A stretch of DNA of 64,000 nt. Source: Lutraria lutraria (Eukaryota > Mollusca > Bivalvia > Venerida > Mactridae). Positions 1-11,874 of this stretch are shown piece after piece (positions within the stretch are counted from its first letter, which is position 1; every line of letters begins with the position of its first letter). The translations under genes and the position numbers were made by a program. The stretch covers positions 751,501-815,500 of the forward strand of contig OZ026836.1 in NCBI GenBank assembly GCA_964023205.1. Direction: 5' to 3'. The notes under the pieces are model-generated. The model was given only the letters and a program-made list of their open reading frames with translations, was not told the origin of the DNA and searched no databases.

Positions 1-377
1 ATTCACTCGTCAATACGAGCGGACGAGTGGATTTTTCGTGCCCTGATGAGGGCTAACTGTATTTTGCAAGGACTACCTCATTTTCTTTGCTGGTAGTCCT
101 GCTGACTACTTCCTGAAAAAGTTAGTGTCAAGTCCTGATTGTAATGTTATTAAATTATTTATTATAAATTTTTCACCTCGAAAGTGACCAAGTGCATCTG
201 ATATGTTCAGTGAAACTTAAGAGGCTAAGACATCATATGTATCAACTCAAGTAAAATATATGATGTAATACACTTACTAAGTTAAGTGTAAGTCTTTTGA
301 CAGTTTTCGTGTGATTTTGATTGTTATTCCCTCTTTCACGACATTTAAGCATATTCATTTTATATGTTGTAGACAAA
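1..377 (+). promoter_or_regulatory. VDAC 5' flank / 5' UTR region
   Basis: No coding sequence is visible ahead of the VDAC start codon. A pyrimidine-rich acceptor ending in AG at 371-372 lies six bases before the ATG at 378. The coding exon therefore probably begins at 373 and joins a non-coding 5' exon that lies earlier in this stretch or outside the window. I could not place that exon or the transcription start. Confidence 0.4.
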
Positions 378-3300
378 ATGGCCCCACCAACATACGGAGA
401 TCTAGGAAAAGCTGCCAGAGATTTGTTCAGCAAAGGATACAGTGAGTTATTTAACGTTTAAGATGGTCTAGTTGTTTGCTTGTTGATAGCTTCAGTGATG
501 GATTTATTAGACGGGGTTTTCTTCATGTTTTGGGGAAGGCCCCCAAGCCCTTAATATGGGGTTGAAATAGTGGGTTAAAGCCTCTTGGGTGGAAATTCTT
601 GCCTGAAACCAATTTGGGAATGAAATTACATGGATTAAGTTGGGGTTATTTTTATGATATCAAAAGAAATTTTCAGAGGGGATGGCACCCTCTACATGCT
701 ACCAGTACCACTATATGATAAAGAAAACCCCGACTACAGATTAGTAATCGTTGATGTATAAATTTGTGGCAACTGAACATGGTCTTCTACATTTCCATGT
801 TGTAATTGTCTGTTCATGAATTCTGTATATCTAAAGTCAATTTATTTTACTTGCAGGCTATGGATCACACAAGGTTGAAGTGAAAACTAAGACTAGCAGT
901 GGTGTTAAATTCACAACCAAAGGAAACAATAACACTGATACTGGAAGACTGAGTGGTGACCTCACTACTGAGTACAAATGCTCTGACTATGGTTGGTATT
1001 TCTAAATAATTGTAATCTGTTTTACAGTTTAAATCTTGTTCATTTACTTGCTGGCATTATTTATGAAGACCTTGAAAATGATAAAATCAATATAATTACT
1101 GCTGTGTTTATACTTGTTTCGTACAGATTGAGTTCCGATTTATTTGGCCAAGGTAGACATTATTTCACATGCAGCATATGGTGCGTCTTATCCTGCACCT
1201 AAAATTTACAAATTTTTAGCTTATTAAAATTAGTTTGTTTTTTTATTAAACCACCAGTTACATGGTGTCTTTGTATCTAGCGTCTAAAGGGGTAACTGGA
1301 CTATATAAACCACTAGTTTAAAAAAGTTTAAACCTGTCAAGCAGAAAATTTGAATGTCCCAGGAGGTGTGGCTACTTGCTGATAAACTCTCTGTATGTGG
1401 TAAAGTTTATACACTTCAGAGCAGACCATGCTTTCTCTGTAACAGGAGTACAGTGGTCTGTTGATGACTCCCCCATTCTTGTGTTATTTTATATAACAGA
1501 GAGTTTAATTGTCAGGTAGTATTAGGCATATCAGTTTACAAAGCCCAACCAACAAATACTCGCTGGTATACCAGCAAGAGTTACCCCTTTATGATACAAA
1601 ATATTCATCAAAAACATATTGTTGCTGTCAGATCTCACAATTAACAATCAAACACCCTTGTTATATTCCGTATCTCAATATTTGGTGTTGCTTACACAGT
1701 GTAACTATTTAGCAAGTTTATGCTATGCTGGTAGTGTAAGAACATGCCGATATGTATTTTTTTATATTTTAGCTCATTTGTGCCATTTCTGTATTTAAAC
1801 TTAATGAATGGAATAAACAATAACAATATTTTACTCCAGTAAACAGGAAATTTGTATCATTTGAGAATAGAAATGTTACAAAATAATATTCAATATTGAC
1901 CCGAGGGTATTTTTGGTTTAATTTTGATCATCAAGGTTAGATTTTTGTTGATACAGACCAAATAAACCCTCAGTGTATCTCCATTTGTCTACAGGGGATT
2001 TGCCCAAAAACGTCAAATAGCCATTGTATGGGGCATGCTGAAACTCATGAAAAATATTTACTAGTGGCAAAAGGTTAATAGAATGAATTGTCTCTCCCTG
2101 TTTGCATCTAATAGAATAGGAGCAATAATAAAGAGAAGTATGGTATGTTTAGTTTATTGATGACTGATTTTTCTACTGATTTGCTTTGATTAGGCTTGAC
2201 CTTCAAGGAAACATGGAACACTGATAATGTTTTGTCTACTGAAGTCACCATTGAAGATCAGTTGGCACAAGGACTTAAACTTGCCTTTGATACTTCATTT
2301 GCCCCACAAACTGGGTAAGTTGCACACTTATTGGTCTTCGAATTATTCCTTCTTGCGCTAGTCATTATTCATAATCTGTCGTTGAATGAGATAAGTACTT
2401 TGAGAAACTCCCGAGTTTCCTTTTATTAGAATTTTCTTACTTATATCTTAAATCAGCATGAGTTATTGTTAATTATATGTCTTAATATATCATATTTTGC
2501 ATCTAATTATTTATATAATAATACAATACCATTTCAGAAAGAAGAGTGGTAAAGTTAAGACTGGCTACAAAAATGATTATGTTAACTTGAACTGTGATGT
2601 AGACTTTGACTTCTCCGGACCAACTGTAAATGGAGCTGCTGTGTTAGGGTAAATATCCATATATCGATGTTTTATATAAATGTATTTATTGATAAATGAG
2701 ATAAGTAGTCTTGATATGTACTTATTATTTTTCATTTGAAGAACATTATCATGTATGATGTTTGAGGTCAAGATACCGAGATTAAGGATGCCTAGTATTT
2801 TAACTATCATGCAATGTAATTCAATGAATTATTGATGTTATTTCAGATACAATGGATTTCTTGGTGGTTACCAGATGGCCTTTGATACTTCAAAGAGCAA
2901 ACTTGCTAAGAGCAACTTTTCATTAGGATATGAAGCTGGTGATTTCATTCTTAACACCAATGTGTAAGTTCTCTGTAAATTAATACAATAAGTATTTAAG
3001 TTATCAGATTGATATTATGTAACATGTTTATTGATAAATTAAATTTTCTTACAACTTTTGAACAAGTGATTTGGTGTCAAGATTTCGTGTCCAATTTTAT
3101 TCACCTTGATAATTAGTAGAATGAATTGGTATTATGCCATCCTAGCCAAACTGGCAAGTTGGTGGTATTCTAACTGAAGGAGCTGCTGAATTGAATGTAT
3201 GAACATGGTGTATTTGTGTCTGCTTCAGAACATCTGTGTTATATTGTTTCAGGAATGATGCCACAGAATTTGGAGGTTCAGTTTTCCAGAAAGTTAATGA

Positions 3301-4335
3301 TGACCTTCAGACTGGGGTACAATTGTCATGGACATCTGGAACCAACACCACTAGATTTGGCATTGCTGGAAAATACACCCTAGACAAAAATTCTTCTATT
3401 AGTGTATGTGTTTATATTTACATAAGTATTTGAAATGGAAATAATTATATGCTAGTTGACTGTTGTGTTCTAGGTACTAGTTTGTTGTTGTTATTGGTAC
3501 TCTGGTGAAACCTTACAGATTTAGCTTACCAATCAAATAACTAAATTTAACACTTACATGTGTGTCTGCTTTGTTATCTTCTCTGAATTCAAATCTTGCA
3601 GTTTACTTTTGTAACCTCAGTCCGTCCTAGTATAGAATTGGTTGCATTTTACTTTGTGATGCACACATAGTTTCAGTAAGTTCTTTTGACATTTCAGGCA
3701 AAGGTCAACAATGTTGGTCAAGTTGGTCTTGGATACTCACAGAATATTCGTGATGGTATGCTATCATTCTTTCTTCATTCCATTATTGTGTGCATTATAT
3801 GCCCCCCCCCCCCCCCCATCTGATGATGAGGGGGGCATGTAGTGATTGCCTTGTAAGTTAGATTTTACCATTCCCTCTACAGTCTTCACATTTAGCCCAG
3901 GACCACCAAAATGGCCATTGGTCCAGTAAATTTGAAAAGGTCAGTGGTCCAACAGTCCAGTAAATTTTTCAGTGGTAATTTTACCATTTTTTAGAACAAA
4001 AAATGAGTTTGCATTTTCACCGAATGTCCAGTGCTTAAAAAAGTTGTTGGTGATGACTGCCTCAAGCATGCCACCAGGTTATTGAAGTACTCTTCTTGTT
4101 CTTCTTTGTTTAAGAAACATGCTGCATTAATCAAGATGTGTCCATATGAATAATAAGGATTTTGCATGGTCATATTGCACATTAAATAAATTGTGAAAAG
4201 ATTGCTGTCTGTGTATTTGACACATGTGTTTTCTTTATTTCAGGGGTGAAATTGACCCTATCATCTCTGATTGAGGCCAAGAATATCAATGCTGGTGGCC
4301 ACAAAATTGGAATGGGTCTTGAATTTGACCTCTAG
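378..4335 (+). CDS. VDAC: Voltage-dependent anion-selective channel (mitochondrial porin, VDAC)
   Basis: Outer mitochondrial membrane beta-barrel that carries ATP/ADP, metabolites and ions. Eight coding exons: 378-441, 857-991, 2194-2314, 2538-2648, 2847-2963, 3253-3403, 3698-3755, 4244-4335. All introns are GT..AG, and the exons join to 849 nt (282 residues plus TAG), against 283 for human VDAC1. The N-terminal helix begins [17 protein letters not shown]. The [11 protein letters not shown] block holds Glu72, equivalent to the membrane-facing Glu73 of human VDAC1. The GLK motif is at residues 93-95. [10 protein letters not shown] and the C-terminal eukaryotic porin signature [16 protein letters not shown] are both present. 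The ending [13 protein letters not shown] is typical. The reading frame continues across every junction and has no internal stop. The sequence fits animal VDAC generally; I cannot say which vertebrate paralogue is closest, although the lack of a long N-terminal extension resembles VDAC1 and VDAC3. Confidence 0.97.
3797..3855. repeat. Fragment of the 'atgccccc' dispersed repeat in VDAC intron 7
   Basis: A run of about 16 C follows 'atg' and is mirrored by a G run in 'ggggggcatgtagtgattgcc'. The same terminal stem and 'tagtgattg' follow-on occur at 61067, so this is a short fragment of that dispersed family. The C run is also a likely length-variable site. Confidence 0.5.
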
Positions 4336-4615
4336 ACATTTAATTAGTGGTGGAATAAACAACTAATTTAAACTGACTTCTCATAATCTGTATCTGGTGG
4401 TGATACATTAGATCTAATCTCATTTTAATGCTTGACTACCTTCTGAAGTTAAGTTTTTCTTTCTTACTAACCAGTTGTGACAAATGAAAAACTTATCTAT
4501 TTAAAATCTGTTTAATACTTTAATTTAATTAGTAATATCTCATTAAAAAACACTGAAATAATCTGATAAATTCAGCCGAATCAATGGTGAGATAGGTTTA
4601 TAAAAGAAATCTTGG

Positions 4616-4663
4616 AATAAATGTTGAGTGAAACGTTCCATGTTTAGTGTGTTTGTTGGTTGC
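4616..4663 (+). terminator. VDAC poly(A) signal
   Basis: AATAAA at 4616-4621 is followed about 25 bases later by a GT-rich tract (tagtgtgtttgttggttg, 4645-4662), the usual arrangement of cleavage/polyadenylation signal and downstream element. An earlier AATAAA at 4354-4359 lies only 19 bases after the stop and could give a very short 3' UTR. Another is at 5419-5424. Confidence 0.6.
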
Positions 4664-5436
4664 TCACTACTTGTTGCAATGAGAAAAATATCCATTGGAT
4701 TTTAACTTACAATACCCTATGTACCAAATTTATTACTATAGTACTACATATTGTGTAATAGTACTTGTATGTATTACAGGTGTTTGTGTTGATATCATTG
4801 TTTGTTTATCATTATCATCTTAATTCATCTCATATTCAACACTGAGTTGGCAATGTTGGATTTACCAGGTTAAAAATGTTGTTGTTACAGTCTTGTGATG
4901 AATGATAGCAATGTCCATGCTTTCTTTGTTCAATCTATCACAATCAAACAAACTCTTATAGTGTTGGTTATGTGTCATTTGTGTAGAATTTATAGACTAC
5001 AAGAAGCAGTGTATTGTCTTCGTGTATTGGCATGTATGTGTACGCGGAATAAACAGTGTAAACGTTCTACAGTTACTCAACTTGTACTATAAACTGCATG
5101 ATGTACATGTATAAGTCTTTATTATTGAATTGTTTTAGTTATATGTTTGGGGTCAATGTTTCACTACAGGCATACTAATTATGAGAAATGATTGTTGTGA
5201 CTTGTATAATCAAACTGTTTTTTGGTAAATCACATTTTAGTACATTTAATTGTGATTAGGCTTTTTACATTTTTATCGAGCACATTGTTTTTGACTTGGA
5301 CGGTGAATAATCAATAATCAGACATCTGTATATGGTGAAGTAGTGCCATCATTAAATTTTGATTTTTTTTGTGTTCTTTACCTAGCTTCTGAACTGAATT
5401 ATACCTGTGAATTTATTTGAATAAATACTTCAGGAT

Positions 5437-5633
5437 ATTATATGATTTAGTATGTTTATACAACACGAGTAATTTCCTCATCACAGTATATGATAATTAG
5501 TATGTTGATACAACACGAGTAATTTCCTCATCACAGTATATGATAATTAGTATGTTGATACAACACAAGTGTTTTCCTCATCACAGTATATGATAATTAG
5601 TATGTTGATACCACACAAGTAATTTCCTCATCT
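5437..5633. repeat. Tandem repeat, 50-bp unit, 4 copies
   Basis: The word 'caacacgagt' (or close variants) recurs at 5461, 5511, 5561 and 5611, an exact 50-bp period. The unit reads roughly 'tatgataattagtatgttgatacaa' followed by 'cacgagtaatttcctcatcacag'. The units differ at only a few positions. It lies about 800 bp beyond the main VDAC poly(A) signal. Confidence 0.9.
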
Positions 5634-5639
5634 TCATTG

Positions 5640-8320
5640 TAACTTGGAGGTAGGGAAAACTTCATACCAATATAGTGGAGGTGGAATCCTCAGCTCTGTA
5701 AGGCAACACTACAATTATTGTGTATTACCTGACATATACTTTAAGTAGATGAACACTGCTACATTACACGTTGATTCAGTAATTGTGGTGTATCACAAGT
5801 TAGTACATTTTTTATTTATTGAAAAAGTGAGATAATTTCTATTGATTGAAATCCATTCAGTGTTTATGAAATTCTCTGCAGACTTGTAGCAAACCTGATA
5901 TTCAGGGTGTGATTCTCACAGATTGTATAATCTTTTGTGAATCCTGGAAATCAATAAGCTATTTCTCTTCAAATGTTCGGGGAACAAATATTGATATATC
6001 ATGCTGGCCTGTAGAATTATTGGTAATCTGATATCTTACCTGGTCTGTCTAATTGAAGATCTACAGGTAATTGAACACCTACACAAAATTAATACAGTAT
6101 ATATAAAAACTAATGTTATTTTCAGATCATCATTATATGTATTAACGACAAGAATACTAAAAATTATCTCAGAAAGTGATTTTGAAAGCTTTTATCGTTG
6201 GACTATTTTTCCTAGATTACATAGAGTTGATGTTTCACCCAAATGCCTGTTTTGATAATGTACAATAGATTAATGTTTCTTTAAGTCTGTTTGTACATAT
6301 ATAATCATAATGGAGCAATATATGCATCCTGATTAACAAATATGCGTTTGAGCGAAACAACTATTTACAATCAGTTGTCGTTCTTCTGCACAATCAGGGA
6401 AAAATAGTGCCATGATAATAAAGTACATGTACCCCCTATACAGAAAAGTAAGATGGGTTGCACTGAAAGCTGAGATGAAGTCAACATTCCTCCATTACAT
6501 CCATGATAGCAAATGCAACATCAACACTATCTAGAACAAATTGTGCTCAACACATCTCACAGATATCTGCTCCTGAAATCATTTCTTCATTCAGCGCAGA
6601 AAAACTCATTTCACTCGTCCCATTCAAAACTGCCGGTCCAGACAACATCAATCCATGAGTCCGAAAAAGAACCATCTAAAGAAATTTCATTCATCTTTGC
6701 AAGCATATATTCCACTTGTACTGTCTTAGACAACTGTAAGACAAAGACAAAATTGAGTGTTATTTAAATTGCACAGCTTCATTTCATTTTTTCTTAAGAC
6801 ATGTTAAAAAAATTGTAACCCTGACTTACATACTTCAAACTTCATGACATTATTGCGAAATTTAGGATTATTTGAGAGCTAATTAATTGCTAATATAACT
6901 TAACATTACATCAGCCAGACATGATGCAACTAAGGAAATAAATTCTTCAGTTGAGATCGAAATTCCGAAAAAAGAGAGTACATAATAGTAAATGTGCACA
7001 TTTTGTAATGTTTTATCCTTAAGTTTGCTTAGTGTATAATTACTGTAGTAAACCAGGGTCACTCAAATTATTGATGGACTTCATTTGAAATGACCACTGA
7101 TGAGTAATTTGGGTTTGATGATGATATATCTGAGGTCGTTTTGTCATCCACTCGATTCATTTGGGATAGGGTAGAAAGCGCAGCAGGTAAGGCCACCGTG
7201 TATACTGTCCTGTATGAATAATTTGTCATCATTACAAATACTGTCTTACACCACGTTTCAATGCTTTCAGAACGCAACGAACGACAACTCTGCTAGGAGA
7301 TTGTCAATAGCCAACTCCCATGTTCGGATGACTTCTGAGTTTATCAATGATTCAGCTCCAAAGTCCAATTTGTGTTTATCACATGCTTTTGTTATAAATA
7401 AAAGTAAGCTCTCTATAAATAGCATATTTACAGACTTCGATATTGTTCTATTTTCTATTCTGCTTGATATATCAACAAGACTAAGTAATCAAAACTAATT
7501 TCCTATTCTTAAATCATACTATTTCGTGGATTAAGTGCATAGTTTCGGATAGATTTTTCGGATAAATGGGGATATTTTACAGTTGCCATTATTGTTTTAC
7601 TTATTTTGATCGACCATTTATTATTATCATGCCAAAATATGACATAAAATAAAAACTAAGGTAGGGATGGATCAAAGACGATGTCCATTGTCAACATTGT
7701 GAAGTAAAGTTTCAATCTCTACCCAGAGTTGTCGTTCCCGCTATGCTCACATTAACCTCTGTCAAAGTCTAACAAGTAGTCCAGCTTCACATTGACAGAC
7801 GCATGATTTCAAAATGGTGACAACACCGAAAAAATAATTAGAATAGATTTTTTTGTTTTGTTTCTTCGAAAGGAATCACATACTAAACTAAATGATAGGA
7901 AACTGACATCCGAGTCTGGTATCTCTTTCAGTTTGTTATTTATATCCGCGTTTTGAATTTTTACTTCGCTATTACTCCGTTAAAATAGGTTTAGAGTTAC
8001 AAGGTTAAATAATCCCTCATGACAGCTAGAGGTATGTGTGTATTGGAAAGGAACGACAACTCTGGGTACAGATTGGTAAAGTTCAGGGAATCGTACTTCC
8101 TTTCCAATGGCAATGTGAATTTCTCTCAGTAGAGATAACATTACTATTATCATTGCATCATTATTCTCGCAGAAAGTGAATAGCACCAAGTTATGCAGTT
8201 TTGCCTGATAACATAATTCATTCATTTTTTCTTACTTCATATATTCAGCTGAGTTCAGTTCATGAAATTGAATTTTATGAATGCACAATGTTTGTATTTT
8301 CATTTTTCTCCAATTAATAG
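5640..8320. other. Intergenic stretch between VDAC and SAMD8, with likely SAMD8 promoter
   Basis: No coding sequence is supported here. SAMD8 exon 1 (coding) starts directly after an acceptor AG at 8319-8320, so at least one non-coding exon should lie upstream. Two donor-like sites fit: CAG|gtaagg (exon end 7186) and AGAG|gtatgt (exon end 8031). The part from about 7070 to 8100 is richer in CpG than its surroundings and holds the repeated GTTGTCGTTC word (see findings), which fits a promoter zone. Open frames in this stretch on both strands look like chance. Confidence 0.4.
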
Positions 8321-8326
8321 ATAACA

Positions 8327-11300
8327 ATGCAGAGGGACACTGATGCTAACAATTGGAATTGTGAAGATGTTGGAGAATGGCTGAAAGAGAATCATTTTGA
8401 GGAGTACTGTGATATGTTTAGAAATCTCCACAAAATAGATGGAACTGCACTATTAGCACTTCAAGAGTCAGATTTGCGTAACCCTCCCTTACAAATAGCA
8501 ATATTAGGTGATATCAAACGATTGTATCTTAGTATTCAAAAACTTCAGATAGACGCATTTGGAGAGAAATCTTGCCAAACTTGCAGAGACAGTCTGGATG
8601 GGTCATATGGCCCATGTCCAGGAAGTATACACTCTTCACCTCGTCACCGTGTCAGAAGAGTGATGAGTGATGAATCATTGTCTGATGATGACGATGATGA
8701 AGCTATCGAGGCCGAAGTTCAAAGAATCGTAAACAAATCTAGCAGATTCTCTAGAAGTCTTGATCCAGAAATCTTCAAAACATTTCTCAGCTTCATTTAT
8801 GTGTTCTGCGTCTTTTTGGTGACTTCCTTTGTGATGACAATTGTCCATGACCGAGTGCCAGATCCAGAAAAATACCCACCACTACCAGATTTATTTCTAG
8901 ATAATATTCCATACATGCCATGGGCTTTTGAGATATGTGAACTTGTAGGTCTAATTCTCTGCATTGTTTGGTGCTGTATATTAGTCTTTCATAAACACAG
9001 GTAAATCTATTACAAATTTACATGACCTTAAAAGTTGCCTGCACTTCTGAATGCTTTTAACTAGCTTTATTAACTTGTACAGCTAAATGTTGGTCATGTT
9101 TGTACATTACAGGGCCTTTTTTCCAAAAATGGGGAAAGAGCCTTAGCCTTTCATTTTGGGAAATTCAAGCACAAATTTCGACCAAATTGGGAAAAGGTAG
9201 ACTGACTTTCAAGACATTCTGGAAAAAATATTTATTATTAGCTTTCTACAATTGGGAAGTCACCGAGTATCGCCCTCTATTATGGAAGGAAAAAAGGCCC
9301 AGCATTAAGCATTAGTGATAACTGTGACATAGAACATCTTGTTTTAATAATTACATCCACTACATCATGTAACGATGATGTATAACTGCTAATTCACAAA
9401 ACATCTTCCCTTTCACAAAAAGCAACCATGTGTCATTTATTAAATAGTTTTAGTATTTATCTGAAATATTGATCACATTCGAACAATTGATCAGTATAAT
9501 GTTAAGTTTTACCAAATTTGATTGCAAGGATCAATTACCATGATTTTTACTTTTGTAGGTTTATATTGATGCGTCGTATGTTTTCAATGTTGGGCACTGT
9601 ATTTCTTCTACGTTGTGTGACTATGTTGATTACATCTTTATCTGTACCAGGAGTTCATCTACAATGTCATCAGAAGGTACATTTTTGAATCTGTAAATCT
9701 GTTAAAATATGAATTGTACAGAGAATGTAAATTTTATGATTTCTACTCTAAATCTATGCTCTAGTAGTTAGTTCTATTAATTGAGGGGGTGCATGCAAAA
9801 CCATACCTAACTACATTTAGCAAAAATGTTGGAAAAACGCATTTTTGTAAAATTTTGGTAAAGTGTTTAATATTAAAAGATTATTGTTTACAAGAGATTG
9901 ATATCTATTTAAGTAGTGATATTACAAAGTTTCCCGTACTTTGCAGTATTTATACTATTGTTATAGCAAAAAATCAGTTTTTCATCACAAAATGTTATGC
10001 AAGAAAGGTCCTAAGTCAATAAAATCATGTCGGGGTTTCCATTTAAGGCATGTTTAATCATCATGTATTTTTGTGTTGAGTAGGTAGTTAGTACTTATTA
10101 ATTAATGAAAAACATTATGATGTCTTGCTTTCAAGCAGTTTCTATCTATTTCAATAGAATGACAATATGCAATATAGATTTTTAGAAATATCGATGCTAA
10201 AGGTCATAGAAAATCTGTTTATGCAAGAAAAGACCTATATCCATCATACAAAAAACACATGTTTTGCGATTTAAATCCCTTTGTGCTGTTTTTGTGCAAA
10301 ATATAAGAAAAATTTGTAAAATAAATATTAGTTAAACATGAAAGATATATTATAGCTGTAAATCTTACCAATTTATTGCTAAAAATTGCGAAAAAAGATA
10401 ACTTGGTAAGTCATGCATGCAAACGGTTTTCACAACATCAGATGTATCAAATTTGTGCAAGAAATTACCTAAGTCCAATATGATGAGTTAGGTTCAATCT
10501 TGTATTGACAAAATACCATTTTTAACACTAAAACAGGATAATACATGGCTAGAGGGGAGTTAATCAGGTGGGAAATGGTCTGTTTTATGTAAAAAATGTT
10601 CTAACTCAATTTTGACCAAAAATGTAGTTAGGCATGGTTTTGCATGGACCCCTTCAATTGTGTACTTGAATTAGTTGTACAGTGAAACCTGTGAACAAAA
10701 GCCACCATTTGGAAATACAAAATGTGACCTTTATTCGTATTATTCTGTTTATAATGGCATCTTTTCATCTGTTATTTCAGTTTGGAAGTTGGTATGCAAA
10801 ACTAACACGTACATATGAGATTTGGAGTGGATTTGGTATGTCTATACAAGGAGTGAAGTCTTGTGGGGATTATATGTTCAGTGGACATACTTCCTGTATC
10901 ACCTTGTTGAATTTCTTCATAACTGAATGTGAGTTCAAAACTGACCATCTCAACAAACAGTTACATTTATTGTTTGAGTACTTTAATTATTGTCTGTTTG
11001 TTGTTTTCATGTATGTATATAATTATGATGCTTTTTGTCTATTTTTAAATGCTTTATATATGTACAATGTACTGGTATAATGTAAAATTGTTAATCCAGA
11101 GGCTCACAGGGAAGACTGGGCATTATTGTCATTCTCAATTTCTGTGACTTTGATAAGATTGGAACAAATCTGCCCACCAAGTCCTAAAGACAAGAGTAAA
11201 TCCAAAACTAAAATCCAAATTTTACTTTTAAATAAATGACAACAAAAATATATCCATTAAACTTTAATAGATGAACACATTCTAACATCACATAGGCCAT

Positions 11301-11874
11301 TGATTGATGCTGTAAACCTTAATAAACACTTCATACCTCAATTTAAACTGTTCTTGCTTATTTAAGGAAAGATTTAGGAAAAAATTCATCTTAATAGCCC
11401 CCCCCCCCTCCCCCTTTGGAAAATGTTCAGCCTCTGGAGCCTGATAGAGGTTATATGATAGAATTTATTGAACAGCCAAAAATATTTTCCATATTATACT
11501 GAACTGTTTCATACAACATTACAAGTTTGTTGTCTTATTTTTCAGATACACCCAGGAGGATGTACACTATCCATACATTTACGTGGGTGGCCAACCTGTT
11601 TGGTATATTCTTCATACTAGCCGCTCATGAACATTACTCTATTGATATTTTTATAGCTTTCTACATCACAAGTCGTTTATTCCTCTACTATCACACGTTA
11701 GCTAACAATCGCTCGCTGATGGCTCGGGATACTCAGAGGAGACGCATTTGGTTTCCATTATTTTCTTACTTTGAGTCAAAGTGTGATGGTATTGTACCTA
11801 ATGTATATGAGTGGCCTTTCTTATACCCAGTGTCTTTTGTTAGATATTTTGAGAAAAAGAACAAAAGACTCTAG
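8327..11874 (+). CDS. SAMD8: SAM domain-containing sphingomyelin synthase-related protein (SMSr, ceramide phosphoethanolamine synthase)
   Basis: ER membrane enzyme that transfers the phosphoethanolamine head group to ceramide and helps control ER ceramide. Four coding exons: 8327-9000, 9559-9676, 10781-10928, 11546-11874, all GT..AG, total 1269 nt (422 residues; human SAMD8 is about 415). Residues 9-74 form a SAM domain ([10 protein letters not shown]...[12 protein letters not shown]). An acidic run ([12 protein letters not shown]) is at about 119-130. Membrane spans are visible at about 151-173 and 204-221, with more in the C-terminal half. The catalytic motifs are intact: [10 protein letters not shown] (D3, His300) and [11 protein letters not shown] (D4, His343 and Asp347), the lipid phosphotransferase triad of the sphingomyelin synthase family. 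TLANNRSL and the basic C-terminus follow. The ATG follows an acceptor by six bases and is the first in frame. The N-terminal SAM domain separates it from SMS1-like short forms and SMS2, supporting SMSr. Confidence 0.96.
9112..9300. mobile_element. Possible MITE in SAMD8 intron 1
   Basis: The 189-bp stretch begins GGGCCTTTTTTCC and ends with its reverse complement (GGAAAAAAGGCCC), a 13-bp terminal inverted repeat. Flanks are only weakly similar (acattaca / gcattaag), so a target duplication is not convincing. Its 71-residue open frame looks like chance. Similar 'gggaaa'-rich sequence occurs near 520-640 and 47090-47330 but without clear termini. Confidence 0.45.
10679..10740. mobile_element. 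Truncated pogo-like MITE (family C) in SAMD8 intron 2
   Basis: CAGTGAAACCTGTGAACAAA followed by 'agccacc...tgtgacctttattcg' matches the left half of the family-C element that is complete at 59686-59865. The right terminus is missing. It sits about 40 bp upstream of the SAMD8 exon 3 acceptor. Confidence 0.6.

Noticed and set aside
41..75. CTGATGAG at the window start as a hammerhead ribozyme
   Set aside because: A short stem could form after CTGATGA, but the required GAAA and closing stems are absent.
7980..8225. 81-codon minus-strand frame upstream of SAMD8
   Set aside because: It lies in the presumed SAMD8 promoter/5' UTR zone and overlaps the inverted GTTGTCGTTC word; no protein features.
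9100..9315. 71-codon frame in SAMD8 intron 1 as an extra exon
   Set aside because: It lies inside a MITE-like sequence with inverted ends, and exons 1 and 2 of SAMD8 join in frame without it.
10682..11080. 132-codon frame taken as a separate protein
   Set aside because: Only 10781-10928 is coding (SAMD8 exon 3); the rest is readthrough into introns.
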